Under the pieces are notes generated by a model. The model did not search any database and was not told the DNA's origin. It saw nothing but the letters and a program-made list of their open reading frames with translations. Position numbers and translations under genes: made by a program. Shown piece after piece: positions 1 to 8,302 of a stretch of 45,813 bases of DNA; within the stretch, counting starts at the first letter, position 1, and the number at the start of each line of letters is the position of its first letter. The DNA is from Spirulina subsalsa FACHB-351. GTDB taxonomy: Bacteria > Cyanobacteriota > Cyanobacteriia > Cyanobacteriales > Spirulinaceae. The stretch covers positions 1 through 45,813 of the forward strand of contig NZ_JAIHOM010000033.1 of assembly GCF_026130165.1 (NCBI RefSeq). The letters run 5' to 3'.

Positions 1-212
1 GACGCAACTTGTATTGATAGGAAAGAATGAGCATCTTACGAAATGCAAGTGATTCTCTTAATTGTATTACGATTAAGAAAAAGCCGTCCTAGAAGGACGG
101 GGCTTTAGACCCAGGGTTTTTGGTAAACAGGAATCAGCAGAGAAGGGGGGAGTCAAACTTTGTAGCAACATCAGCTTAGAATCCCCTGAGTTTCAACCGG
201 GGGGGATGTCAA
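1..212 (+). mobile_element. Right end of an IS200/IS605 (TnpB-type) element, truncated by window edge
   Basis: Two hairpins typical of cyanobacterial IS200/IS605 elements are visible. The first (about 79-106) has the arms AAGCCGTCCT and AGGACGGGGCTT. The second (about 178-206) has an ATCCCC left arm and a GGGGGAT right arm, followed by TGTCAA ending at 212. TCAA is the known right-end cleavage tetranucleotide of the IS608 type, and a terminal hairpin next to it fits the family. In TnpB elements this region also encodes the guide (omega/reRNA). The short open frames at 1-51 are too small to confirm as the tnpB C terminus. The element end lies 69 bp before the nadC start codon. The exact boundary is an inference. 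Confidence 0.5.
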
Positions 213-281
213 GCCCTCATTTTTGCTCGTCCCCTCTGGGATAAAATGGGGGGGCGCTGCTGTTTCTTTACTCCATTGTCT

Positions 282-1145
282 ATGAAACCTATTACGGCTT
301 TCCTTCCCCCCTGGTTTGTGCTTGATCCTCTGCTCAAAAACTGGTTGTTAGAAGATATTGGACGAGGCGATCGCACCAGTGGCGGATTAGGGATTCCCGA
401 TGACCGTCTATGCCAAGCCCGTTGGGTAGTTAAGGAGGCAGGTGTTATTGCAGGTTTACCTGTGGCGGAACGGGTGTTTTTTCTGCTGGATCCTCGCGTA
501 GAATTTAAGCCCATGGTATCAGAGGGTCAAGCTTGCGATCGCGGGGAAACCATTGCCTCTCTCCAAGGCCCTCTCTCCCCCTTACTGATGGGGGAACGAG
601 TAGCCCTCAATTTAGGGATGCGTTTGAGTGGAATTGCTAGTTTAACGCGGCAATATGTGGCGCAAATTGCCGATTTACCCGCTCGCTTGGTGGATACGCG
701 CAAAACTACCCCAGGCCTGCGCCTTTTAGAGAAATATGCCATGCAGGTGGGGGGGGCGATGAATCACCGCATGGGATTAGATGATGGGGTGTTAATTAAA
801 GATAATCATATTGCGGCAGCTGGGGGGATTGGGGCGGCTATGGAACAGATTCGCGATCGCATTCCCTACCCCCTCACCGTTGAAGTGGAAACAGAAAACC
901 TCGCTCAAGTTCAAGCAGCCCTCGCCCATCAAGCCGATATTATTATGTTAGATAATATGCCCCTAGAACTCATGGGGGAAGCAGTGCAACTGATCCGCGC
1001 TGAAAATAAGCGGATTAAAATTGAAGCCTCGGGGAATATTACCTTAGAAACCATCCGAGGGGTGGCAGAAACGGGAGTAGATTATATCTCTAGTAGCGCC
1101 CCCATTACTCGTTCAACTTGGTTAGATTTAAGTATGAAAATTTGA
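282..1145 (+). CDS. nadC: Quinolinate phosphoribosyltransferase (decarboxylating), NadC
   Basis: Converts quinolinate and PRPP to nicotinate mononucleotide, CO2 and pyrophosphate in de novo NAD synthesis, EC 2.4.2.19; a cytosolic enzyme. The 287-residue product has the N-terminal LLEDIGRGDRTS segment, the DTRKTTPGLRLLEKYA substrate and phosphate-binding stretch, GGAMNHRMGLDDGVLIKDNH, and the C-terminal barrel motifs IMLDNM and EASGNITLETI. Length matches the family (about 280-290). An in-frame ATG exists at 246, but the 12 extra residues it adds do not look like family sequence, so I start at ATG 282 (MKPITAF). It is monocistronic here; the next gene is convergent. Confidence 0.95.
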   Translation: MKPITAFLPPWFVLDPLLKNWLLEDIGRGDRTSGGLGIPDDRLCQARWVVKEAGVIAGLPVAERVFFLLDPRVEFKPMVSEGQACDRGETIASLQGPLSPLLMGERVALNLGMRLSGIASLTRQYVAQIADLPARLVDTRKTTPGLRLLEKYAMQVGGAMNHRMGLDDGVLIKDNHIAAAGGIGAAMEQIRDRIPYPLTVEVETENLAQVQAALAHQADIIMLDNMPLELMGEAVQLIRAENKRIKIEASGNITLETIRGVAETGVDYISSSAPITRSTWLDLSMKI

Positions 1146-1315
1146 CGTTCCCCGACCTCAAGCTGTGAGGACTCTTGGCTTCACGAGGCGACTTGCTGAA
1201 GCCAGTTTTCAATAGCAGAGGTTTTCCCACACCATATTTTGATAACTTGGGGTGAACAAGAATGACGGTAATCCTGACGCACCATCCTGAATCTATGATC
1301 CATTCCCCCACCGTT
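1146..1315. other. Intergenic region between convergent genes with two short inverted repeats
   Basis: It holds the stem CCTCA/TGAGG (1156-1160 and 1166-1170) and GGCTTC/GAAGCC (1177-1182 and 1198-1203). The arrangement resembles decayed IS200/IS605-type sequence, but nothing proves it. It may simply serve as the 3' ends of nadC and the convergent PAS-GGDEF gene. Confidence 0.3.
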
Positions 1316-2266
1316 TCACTCATAAATTCCCGTTACAATAGAAATCCGATTGTCTCCCAAGGCTTGACAAGCGGCTAGGGTTTGATGGGCTCGTTCTAGG
1401 AGAGTATGGGCTGAATCGTTGTTTTGTGCCATTGTCCCACTGACGGAAAGGGTGACATGAAGGGGTGAGGTTTGATCTAATACCAGACAGGTATCTTTCA
1501 CCAAAAATGAAAGGCGACCTGCTAACATTTTTAACACCCGCTCATTAATATTAGGGAATAAAATAATAAATTCATCTTGATTCCAGCGAGTCAGTAGGTC
1601 TACTGTACGACGAATCGATGTGCTGAGTGTTTTGGCAACCATGCACAAAACTTGATCCCGAATTATTAATCCGTAGTCTTCTTCAATTTCGGTTAAGTGG
1701 TCAATTTTCAAGACCAATAAACCGAACTTAATCTGATATTCATGGAGTTCCTCAAAACGATGCTCTAAATTCAGGCGGGTGAGGCGATAATTGCCAATTT
1801 CTGTCACCTGATCAATAAGGGATTTAGCTTGTAATTGGCTGACCGTTTCTTGATCACGATGGAGTTGAGAACGATCTAAAAAGAGTTGGACCGCACCTAA
1901 CAAATTTCCTCGTTCATCATGAATCGGTAACACTCGCAGGCTAATCGGGACAGGATACCCTTGTTTGTGGTAGAGGTAAAAATCACCACTGCGTTTTTGC
2001 CCATCCTGTAACGTAGCCGTCAGGGGATATCTCTGCCCAGAGAGTTCATGACCTGTTTCGTCTAGGTGTTTTAATAAATTACCCTGGCATTTTTTGCCGA
2101 GTACATCCTCTCGGCTGTATCCTGTAATATCTTCTGCCCGTTGATTCCAGAATAAAATCCTTTTTTCTAGGTCAACGTAATAAACACCGTCGAATAAATT
2201 ATCAATAATCGATTGATACCAAGAGTAGTCCGTAATCTCTTGCCTTGCTGGTCTAATTTGATACAT
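1316..2266 (-). CDS. PAS-domain protein with degenerate GGDEF domain
   Basis: 316 residues, soluble. Residues about 15-130 form a PAS/PAC sensor (IIDNLFDGVYYVDLEKRI, NQRAEDITGYSREDVLG). Residues about 150-312 are a GGDEF fold. The signature loop reads WNQDEF instead of GGDEF, and the metal-site motif reads LKIDHLTEI rather than DIDHFK. Loss of both glycines and of the first acidic residue suggests it makes no c-di-GMP. Known degenerate GGDEF domains act as nucleotide sensors or protein-interaction modules. It stands alone between nadC (convergent) and the exopolysaccharide operon (divergent), so it could regulate the latter; this is only positional inference. Confidence 0.85.
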   Translation of the reverse strand: MYQIRPARQEITDYSWYQSIIDNLFDGVYYVDLEKRILFWNQRAEDITGYSREDVLGKKCQGNLLKHLDETGHELSGQRYPLTATLQDGQKRSGDFYLYHKQGYPVPISLRVLPIHDERGNLLGAVQLFLDRSQLHRDQETVSQLQAKSLIDQVTEIGNYRLTRLNLEHRFEELHEYQIKFGLLVLKIDHLTEIEEDYGLIIRDQVLCMVAKTLSTSIRRTVDLLTRWNQDEFIILFPNINERVLKMLAGRLSFLVKDTCLVLDQTSPLHVTLSVSGTMAQNNDSAHTLLERAHQTLAACQALGDNRISIVTGIYE

Positions 2267-2674
2267 TGTCCTACTTACCTGCCATGTCCCTTATGGCATC
2301 TATTAAATGGGGTCGTGGTTCAAAATTCAACTAATTGAAAGGAAAGCTTTAGAAAGTGTGTAATGAATCTTAAGAAAGAGAAAAATACACTCCATCTTGA
2401 TTAATGCAAGGGTTATAACGAAAAATTAAGCTCAGAAATTGCGAAAAAATCTGGCAGAAATCTGAGAATTTGTTCGATTTTAATTCATATTAATTTACAC
2501 GGGAGGAGTTAGCTCTGACGGATTTCCCGAATGAATACTCAAGAGCGTCGCTGTAATCGGGAATTTTTGCCTCACAAACACTGAGCTGGATCTAACCTTA
2601 GTGAATCCGTGAATCCACTACATCCGTCAGAGAAACGCGATAACATGATTGAACTGTCTAGAACGCGAATGATT
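2267..2674. promoter_or_regulatory. Intergenic / leader region of the exopolysaccharide operon with nested inverted repeats
   Basis: An AT-rich stretch between divergent genes. A perfect 11-bp inverted repeat (CTCTGACGGAT at 2513-2523, ATCCGTCAGAG at 2622-2632) encloses a second pair (TTCCCGA at 2524-2530, TCGGGAA at 2557-2563, the latter followed by five T). In RNA this would fold into a long stem with an inner hairpin, as in a structured 5' leader or attenuator. The outer arm lies in the possible N-terminal extension of the next gene, which favours a start downstream of it. No known riboswitch class is recognised. Confidence 0.4.
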
Positions 2675-3805
2675 ATGCAAGTCCCCTTCGTTGATTTTTC
2701 TTGGCAACATGAGCCAATTCAGAGCGAAATTGACCAAGCGATCGCACAGGTAGTGCAACGGGGCGATTTCATCTTAGGTCAAACAGTTGCTCAGTTTGAA
2801 CAAGCTTTTGCCCAAGCTTCTGGGGTGGAGTATGGTGTAGGGGTGGGCTGTGGGACAGATGCGATCGCCTTGGGTCTACAAGCTTGTGGTATTGGACCCG
2901 GTGATGAGGTCATTGTTCCGGTGAACACCTTCATTGCAACAGTGATCGGGGTATTGCGCACAGGAGCAAAGCCCGTATTTGTCGATTGTGACCCCGCAAC
3001 AGCTTTAATCGACCTAGAACAAGCCCCTAGAGTAGTGACAGCCCAAACCAAAGCCCTGATTGCGGTACATCTTTATGGGCAAATGGTGTCCCCTCAGCAG
3101 TTGCGAGAGTTCACCACAGCCCACGGTCTGCTGTTATTTGAAGATGCCGCCCAAGCTCATTTAGCCCAACGGGAAGGCCATAGGGCCGGCTCTTTGGGAG
3201 TAGCGGCCGGGTACAGTTTCTATCCCAGTAAAAATTTAGGCGGTTTTGGGGATGGGGGAATCGTCCTGACCAACGATCAGACGTTAGCTCAAAAGGTGCG
3301 CTGTTATCGTAACTACGGGGCCAGTCAAAAGTATGTTCACACAGAACTCGGTACCAATAGCCGTTTAGATAGTCTGCAAGCGGCCATTTTAGAGGTGAAA
3401 TTACCCCATCTACAGGAGTGGAATTTAGCCCGCAATCAGGCGGCTGGTCAGTATGATGAGGCATTAAAGCCTTTGGCTGACTATGGGATTTTTCCCTTTC
3501 GCAATGACGGCGGCCCGGGTCATATTTACCATCTCTATGTGATACGAGTTACATCCGAATCCCCCTTAACTCGCGATAATTTACAAAAGGCTTTAGGAGA
3601 GCGGGGGATTCAAACAGGAATTCACTATCCAATTCCTTGTCATCTACAACCCGCTTATCAATACTTGGGCTATCATACCGGAGACTTTCCCCATGCCGAA
3701 ACCTTGGCGCAAGAAATTCTCTCCTTGCCCATGTTCCCCGGACTGAGTGAAGCCCAAGTTCAGCAAGTGGTGGAGACGATTAAAAGTGTGATTCAGGGTG
3801 ATTGA
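2675..3805 (+). CDS. DegT/DnrJ/EryC1/StrS family PLP-dependent sugar aminotransferase
   Basis: Transfers an amino group to a keto-sugar nucleotide, normally for polysaccharide or glycan building blocks. With the start at ATG 2675 (MQVPFVDFSW) it has 376 residues, and the N terminus then matches the family (VPFVDF...IDQAI...GDFILG). The PLP-binding lysine is K186 in YPSKNLGGFGDGG. Also present are GCGTDAIALGL, FEDAAQAHLA and the C-terminal TGIHYPIPCH. Upstream in-frame starts are GTG 2609 and ATG 2645; none has a good ribosome-binding site. It is the first gene of a probable four-gene operon with the exosortase 46 bp downstream. The sugar substrate cannot be read from the sequence. Confidence 0.9.
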   Translation: MQVPFVDFSWQHEPIQSEIDQAIAQVVQRGDFILGQTVAQFEQAFAQASGVEYGVGVGCGTDAIALGLQACGIGPGDEVIVPVNTFIATVIGVLRTGAKPVFVDCDPATALIDLEQAPRVVTAQTKALIAVHLYGQMVSPQQLREFTTAHGLLLFEDAAQAHLAQREGHRAGSLGVAAGYSFYPSKNLGGFGDGGIVLTNDQTLAQKVRCYRNYGASQKYVHTELGTNSRLDSLQAAILEVKLPHLQEWNLARNQAAGQYDEALKPLADYGIFPFRNDGGPGHIYHLYVIRVTSESPLTRDNLQKALGERGIQTGIHYPIPCHLQPAYQYLGYHTGDFPHAETLAQEILSLPMFPGLSEAQVQQVVETIKSVIQGD

Positions 3806-3851
3806 TTCGATGAAAACTCTTGCTGCTCTCAAAATCTACCCATGAAAGACT

Positions 3852-4781
3852 ATGGTACAACGTTTAAAAAACCCGGCTTTCCTGCTAGAACGCCGTTGGC
3901 TCTATGCCATGATGGGGGGACTTTTTATCCTCCTTTATGCTCCCTTGATGGTTCATTGGGTTGATGGTTGGCTCAATAAAACCATTAGCATTGAACATGA
4001 ATATTTTAGTCATGGCCTGATTGGTTTTCCTTTTGCGGCCTATATTGTGTGGCTGCAACGGAAAAAATGGCGCAGATTGAGCGATCGCACCCATCCCGTC
4101 GGTGGAATTCTCTTAGGCCTTGGGGCGCTGTGCTACTTAAGCGGCACCGGGGAACTGGTGAACCTTTCCCTCCCCATTCTCCTCACGGGTCTTTGTTTGT
4201 GGCTCAAAGGAGTGCCGGGGCTAAAATTACAGGGCTTTCCCCTCATTTTAGTCTGGTTAGCTACCCCTAACGCCATGCCCTATTTAATCTCGCCCTTTTC
4301 CATTGTCCTCCAGACCTTTATTGCCAATGTGGCTGGATTTATCCTCATCCATGCTGGGATGGATGTACAAGTGGAAAGCATTTATCTCACCGTAGGCGGG
4401 CGTTTAGTAGAAGTTGCCCCCCACTGTTCTGGGTTGAAAATGCTTTTCACCAGCTTATATGTGGGGCTAATGTTATTGTATTGGACCGATAACTTGCGAT
4501 CGCGCCCCAAAACCATCGCCCTCCTCCTCGGAGCCACCTTCATTAGTGTCAGTGCCAACATTCTGCGCAATACCCTCCTCACCTACTTTCATGGTAGCCA
4601 TCAAGATCAACTCTTCGCTTGGCTACACGAAGGATGGGGCGGGGATCTTTATTCCGCCGGAATGTTAGGGTTAGTCCTAGTCTGGATGAACATTCTCGAC
4701 CGTTTGCATCTTACCCCCAAGCCAGCCCTTCCCCTCACCCCAGAACCCCCTCAAGACTCGATGGGAGATAGTGAATCATGA
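3852..4781 (+). CDS. crtA: Cyanoexosortase A
   Basis: Polytopic membrane transpeptidase of the exosortase family (cyanobacterial type A), thought to process proteins carrying a C-terminal PEP-CTERM-like sorting signal during export. 309 residues with about eight hydrophobic segments. The expected catalytic triad is present: Cys192 in APHCSGLK, Arg239 in SANILRNTLL and His259 in AWLHEGWGG. The N-terminal EHEYFSHGLIGFP segment is also characteristic. The gene overlaps the next one by 4 nt (ATGA), which indicates translational coupling. The symbol follows the cyanosortase naming and is not the carotenoid gene of the same name. No PEP-CTERM substrate is seen in this window. Confidence 0.88.
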   Translation: MVQRLKNPAFLLERRWLYAMMGGLFILLYAPLMVHWVDGWLNKTISIEHEYFSHGLIGFPFAAYIVWLQRKKWRRLSDRTHPVGGILLGLGALCYLSGTGELVNLSLPILLTGLCLWLKGVPGLKLQGFPLILVWLATPNAMPYLISPFSIVLQTFIANVAGFILIHAGMDVQVESIYLTVGGRLVEVAPHCSGLKMLFTSLYVGLMLLYWTDNLRSRPKTIALLLGATFISVSANILRNTLLTYFHGSHQDQLFAWLHEGWGGDLYSAGMLGLVLVWMNILDRLHLTPKPALPLTPEPPQDSMGDSES

Positions 4782-5497
4782 AAATCACCGATACCAATCC
4801 TCAACCTATCCCCTCCCCAACAACAGCCTCCCGCGTCTCCCGTCCCCATCTGGCGATGGTGATTCTCCTCGCCATCGTCCTACTGGTGGTAGCGATTCCC
4901 CAATATATTCAAGGTGCTTGGTCTTGGCGTGAACCCCCCGCCATCCCCGCCCTGTCTGAGATGCTCGCCTTGACAGGGAAAGGCTTAGAATTACCCGGTT
5001 GGACTACCCAAGAACAAACCGAAGTGAGATTAGGCGGACAAAGTTGGTCTGGTCAATCCATCATCGGTGACGCTTATGATCGACCCATTACCCTGTTGTT
5101 ATTACCCCAGAAAACCATCCGAGATCAGCCCGATGTGGAATGGGTGGATGTCTCCGGACAAATGCGCTGGAAAATGGGGGCGATGACCACCCTCCAAGTT
5201 GAGGTAGAACAAGAAGGGAACACCATTCCCGTATCAGCCCGCTTTTTCCAAGCCTTCACCGAACATCAAACCTTTGCCGTAGTTCAATGGTATGCCCTCG
5301 ACCGAGAAGGGACTCCCACCCCCGGGCGTTGGTTTTGGTTAGATCAAATCGCCCAACTCCGGGGTCAGCGCGTGCCTTGGATCGCCGTAAGTCTCTTAAT
5401 TCCTGTCAGTCCTCTGCGCGACCTAGAAGATAGCGAAGGTTTAGCCACAGCCTTGATTGAAACCGTACAATCCACCATTATGAATGATGTGTTTTAA
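4778..5497 (+). CDS. Cyanoexosortase A system-associated protein
   Basis: 239 residues with a single N-terminal membrane anchor (about 26-43, LAMVILLAIVLLVVAIPQ) and an extracytoplasmic domain. It resembles the EpsI/associated-protein family that accompanies exosortases: an unstructured N terminus, one TM, then a domain with W and Q-rich strands (PGWTTQEQTEVRLGGQSW, VQWYALDREGTPTPG). The assignment rests mainly on position: its ATG overlaps the exosortase stop, and the pair is a conserved neighbourhood in cyanobacteria. The molecular role is unknown; it probably works with the exosortase at the membrane. Confidence 0.75.
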   Translation: MKITDTNPQPIPSPTTASRVSRPHLAMVILLAIVLLVVAIPQYIQGAWSWREPPAIPALSEMLALTGKGLELPGWTTQEQTEVRLGGQSWSGQSIIGDAYDRPITLLLLPQKTIRDQPDVEWVDVSGQMRWKMGAMTTLQVEVEQEGNTIPVSARFFQAFTEHQTFAVVQWYALDREGTPTPGRWFWLDQIAQLRGQRVPWIAVSLLIPVSPLRDLEDSEGLATALIETVQSTIMNDVF

Positions 5498-5514
5498 GGC
5501 TCTTGGAGATTAGA

Positions 5515-6771
5515 ATGTCTGATTCTGCCTTGAATATTCGACTATCAAGGGTGTGGGTCACTGCCTTCGCCGGGTCATCCCTAGGCATCGTCCTAGGAAC
5601 CGTCTCCCCAGTCATCGCCCAGGATCAAACCATCGACCCTAACCTACGCGGCCCCATTCCCATCTTCCACAGCCCTGCTGGGACTATGGGTTTTCCGGTG
5701 ATTCCACCCCCCATTCCCACGGAATCCGATGCCCCTCCCCCCACCTTCCCCGAGGGGGAGCGGATTCCCCCCGGTTACACGCCCCCTGTGCGGGACGAAA
5801 GCCCCCTAAACCAATTCAACCGCTACCGTTTAGCGGTTGGGGATGGGATTGCCGTTTCCGTGCCGAATTTTCCCGAATTTCAGGCCGCAGGGACTATTAA
5901 CCTAGAGGGCAATCTTTCTATCCCCATTCTCGGCCCCATTTCCTTGGTGGGTTTAACCATTGAAGAAGCCCAAGCTAAAATTAGCTATGAACTGGGGGAA
6001 CGCTTTTTGCAACGACCCCCCGACGTTTTAGTTCTCCTCAATGCCCCTCGCGCCCCCGATGTGACCGTTGTGGGGGAAGTGTTTGAACCGGGATTTTATC
6101 AACTCCCCCCCGGTTCAGACCCCATTGATGCCGTGCAGTTTGCCCAAGGCAGCACCCAGGATGCGGATTTACGCTCAGTCATAGTGCGGCGGACTTTAGT
6201 GGATGGCACAGTAATTGAGCAAAGTGTGAACCTGTTTGATCCTCTCAGCCAAGGGATTAAACCCCCGACCCTGATTTTACAGCATGGGGATTCGGTGATT
6301 GTTAACCGGATTCCCGTGGGGGAAGAACAATTTTATGATCAGAATTTAGTCGCTCGGTCTAATGTGTCTCAAGTGGCAATTGCCGTCCGGATCGTGAGTC
6401 ATCCCAATAGTATTGCCACAACAATTAATTTGCCCAACGGCAGCACTTTTTTAGATGCGGTGACTCAGATGGGATCTTTTAATCAAAGTCAATTGAACCG
6501 CATTGCTTTAATTCGTTTTGACCCGGAATTGGGGCGGCCGGTAGTGCAGCATTTAAGCGGACGGGCGGCTTTACAGGGGGATCTCTCAGAAAATCCTCCC
6601 CTGCGCCATAATGATATCTTGGTGGTGAACCGTAACTTAATTGGTCGTCTTAGCTATGGTTTGAATACTTTTACTCAACCTTTCCGGGATATTTTGGGCT
6701 TTTTGCTGTTCTTTAATCAGTTAGTGAATAGTGCCAGTGATTTATTTCAACCCGGTGGGGGGGGGCAATAG
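5515..6771 (+). CDS. Polysaccharide biosynthesis/export protein with SLBB domains (Wza-like)
   Basis: Outer-membrane-side exopolysaccharide export protein. Start ATG 5515 is chosen because GGAG (5505-5508) sits six bases upstream; a TTG at 5503 would overlap that site. 418 residues: signal peptide to about residue 36 (VSPVIAQ), a proline-rich linker, a Poly_export domain at about 100-200 (YRLAVGDGIAVSV, GNLSIPILGPISLVGLTIEEA), then SLBB-type beta-grasp repeats (VTVVGEVFEPGFYQLPPG and a second near 295-375). No lipobox cysteine is seen, unlike Wza. It ends in PGGGGQ. It follows the exosortase pair by 17 bp, so export and protein sorting are probably co-expressed. Confidence 0.88.
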   Translation: MSDSALNIRLSRVWVTAFAGSSLGIVLGTVSPVIAQDQTIDPNLRGPIPIFHSPAGTMGFPVIPPPIPTESDAPPPTFPEGERIPPGYTPPVRDESPLNQFNRYRLAVGDGIAVSVPNFPEFQAAGTINLEGNLSIPILGPISLVGLTIEEAQAKISYELGERFLQRPPDVLVLLNAPRAPDVTVVGEVFEPGFYQLPPGSDPIDAVQFAQGSTQDADLRSVIVRRTLVDGTVIEQSVNLFDPLSQGIKPPTLILQHGDSVIVNRIPVGEEQFYDQNLVARSNVSQVAIAVRIVSHPNSIATTINLPNGSTFLDAVTQMGSFNQSQLNRIALIRFDPELGRPVVQHLSGRAALQGDLSENPPLRHNDILVVNRNLIGRLSYGLNTFTQPFRDILGFLLFFNQLVNSASDLFQPGGGGQ

Positions 6772-6920
6772 TGGGGGGTGATCTTAGTCACGGTTGGGCT
6801 GTGGTTTTGCTCACCTCGGATGTTGACGAAGTACACCAAGGGAGAGAGAAGGCGATCGCGTTCTTTTTTGGAAAAACTTGGGATGATAAAGATGTCGAGA
6901 GTTAAGCCCCCTAAAAAACC
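6772..6920. other. Short intergenic gap
   Basis: It contains a HIP1 octamer near 6853 and no convincing terminator or promoter. Confidence 0.3.
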
Positions 6921-7115
6921 ATGTTAAACCTTCAACTGCTCCCCGGTGCCATTTCTGAAATCCTCGCCTCCGTTGCTGAAACCGGCCGTTTGACTCAAGG
7001 CGATCGCTACGGTTTATTAGCCGCCACCTTAGATGAATCCCTCGGCGAAGAAGAACGCCGCGCCGTTAACCGCCTTCTCCGTTCCGTCCAACGCGGTCGA
7101 GTTCAGTGGGCCTAA
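6921..7115 (+). CDS. Small conserved cyanobacterial protein of unknown function
   Basis: 64 residues with no cysteine and no membrane segment. The sequence is helical: SEILASVAETGRLTQGDRY, then GLLAATLDESLGEEERRAVN and LLRSVQRGRVQ. Small proteins of this type (start MLNLQLLP, core TLTQGDRYGL-like) recur in cyanobacteria, but I know no function. It has codon use like its neighbours and is followed 58 bp later by a strong intrinsic terminator on its own strand, which supports it as an expressed gene. Confidence 0.7.
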   Translation: MLNLQLLPGAISEILASVAETGRLTQGDRYGLLAATLDESLGEEERRAVNRLLRSVQRGRVQWA

Positions 7116-7173
7116 AATTTTTCTCCCTCAACTGAAGTTCATCCCTTAACTCACGACAACAACACCCTCACAC

Positions 7174-7201
7174 CCGCTTAGATTTCTAAGCGGTTTTTTT
7201 T
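7174..7201 (+). terminator. Rho-independent terminator of the small ORF
   Basis: A perfect 8-bp stem CCGCTTAG/CTAAGCGG (7174-7181 and 7186-7193) with loop ATTT, followed by eight T. On the minus strand there is no T-run, so it acts for the plus-strand gene. The stem contains the stop codon of the convergent trm1 gene (7178-7180). Confidence 0.9.
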
Positions 7202-8302
7202 CCCCAAGATACCTCTAGCGACAGCAATACAAGTGGCTAAACTCGCCGTCGTTTTTAACCCTTGGGGATTGAGGTGGGTGGCCGTGGCGCGGTGTCCTTG
7301 GGCTTGGAGGGCTTGAATCAGTTGGGCTTTCGGGGGCAAGTCCAGTTTACCCCGTTTGCCGATGGCTTGTAGGGTGTAGAAATAGGGGGGGAAATCGACC
7401 TCGGCCTGGAGTAAATCGAGTAAACGAGGGAGGCTAGAATCAAGGTGGGGTAAGCTAGAAGAGCGCATCAGGTTGAGAAAAGTGCGATCGCCTAATTCCC
7501 CCAACCACATCGGCCCCGTCAACGTTAACGGCCGTTCATCTCGCAAACACACTGAACGCCCCAATTTCTCCCAAGCTACCCCCTGATAGTCCCCACAGTG
7601 GTGACAATAGCCCAAAAACCCGTAATTCTGGGGCGTGAGGCGCACCTTAGCCCCCAAACGCACCATCACCCGATAGGTATTGCTCCTATAGAGCGAGAAA
7701 ATCGGTTCAATCCCCATCCCCCGACTCGCGGCCTCCTGTTGTAAAGCCCCCAACAGCAAGCGCAATCCCTGTTCATGGGCGGCCGGATGAGAACGAGCAA
7801 AAGCCCCATAATCCTGTAGACTTTTGCTGGGAAGGTGTCCCGTTGCACTGCGGCCATCGGTACTGGTAAGGTACAACAAGCCCCCTATTTTCACCGCCCA
7901 TAATGCCGTTGTGAAATAGGGAGCAGCGGACCCAAAACAGTCTACATCCACCAAATCATAATAATCCTGCTCACTGTAACAGTGGAAAAACACACGATGG
8001 GCATTCTCAAAGGTGAGTTTACAGCGTCCCGAGGCGATCGCACCCTTTAAATTCTCCTCCAGCAGCCCCCTTAAATCTGGATTCCCCTCATTCGCCCACA
8101 CCCAACTCGCCCCACTTTCTGCCCCATAACGCAAACTCCGCACCCCACAGCCCGTCATCCCATCTAACACCCGCAACGCCCCCACCTGTTGACGATACAC
8201 CCACCCCGCCAACACTCCTAAATCCCGCACAATCCGGGTTTCCCGGCGATAAAACGCCCCATCCACACCAAAACTCACCCGTCCTTCTTCTACTGCTTGC
8301 AT
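7178..8302 (-). CDS. trm1: tRNA (guanine-N2-)-dimethyltransferase, Trm1 family
   Basis: SAM-dependent N2-methylation of guanine 26 (and 27 in the Aquifex enzyme) of tRNA. Trm1 is universal in archaea and eukaryotes and restricted among bacteria, where Aquifex and cyanobacteria are known to have it. 374 residues: GVDGAFYRRETRIVRDLGV, the SAM site LDGMTGCGVRSLRYG, the catalytic-type DVDCFGSAAPYF (usual DIDPFGSP) and a zinc-binding YCHHCG near residue 225. Start ATG 8302 shares its A with the TGA stop of the upstream kinase gene (TGATG), so translation is coupled; a TTG at 8305 is the alternative. The stop codon lies in the terminator hairpin of the convergent gene. Confidence 0.9.
   Translation of the reverse strand: MQAVEEGRVSFGVDGAFYRRETRIVRDLGVLAGWVYRQQVGALRVLDGMTGCGVRSLRYGAESGASWVWANEGNPDLRGLLEENLKGAIASGRCKLTFENAHRVFFHCYSEQDYYDLVDVDCFGSAAPYFTTALWAVKIGGLLYLTSTDGRSATGHLPSKSLQDYGAFARSHPAAHEQGLRLLLGALQQEAASRGMGIEPIFSLYRSNTYRVMVRLGAKVRLTPQNYGFLGYCHHCGDYQGVAWEKLGRSVCLRDERPLTLTGPMWLGELGDRTFLNLMRSSSLPHLDSSLPRLLDLLQAEVDFPPYFYTLQAIGKRGKLDLPPKAQLIQALQAQGHRATATHLNPQGLKTTASLATCIAVARGILGKKNRLEI

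Noticed and set aside
246-281. ATG 246 as the nadC start
   Set aside because: It adds 12 residues (GGRCCFF...) unlike NadC; ATG 282 gives the family-length protein.
1105-1323. 72-codon minus-strand ORF at the nadC 3' end
   Set aside because: Overlaps the nadC coding end and intergenic hairpins; no recognisable domain; probably chance or decayed IS sequence.
2609-2674. GTG 2609 as the aminotransferase start
   Set aside because: The extra 22 residues do not match the family N terminus, and the segment overlaps an inverted repeat arm; no ribosome-binding site is visible.
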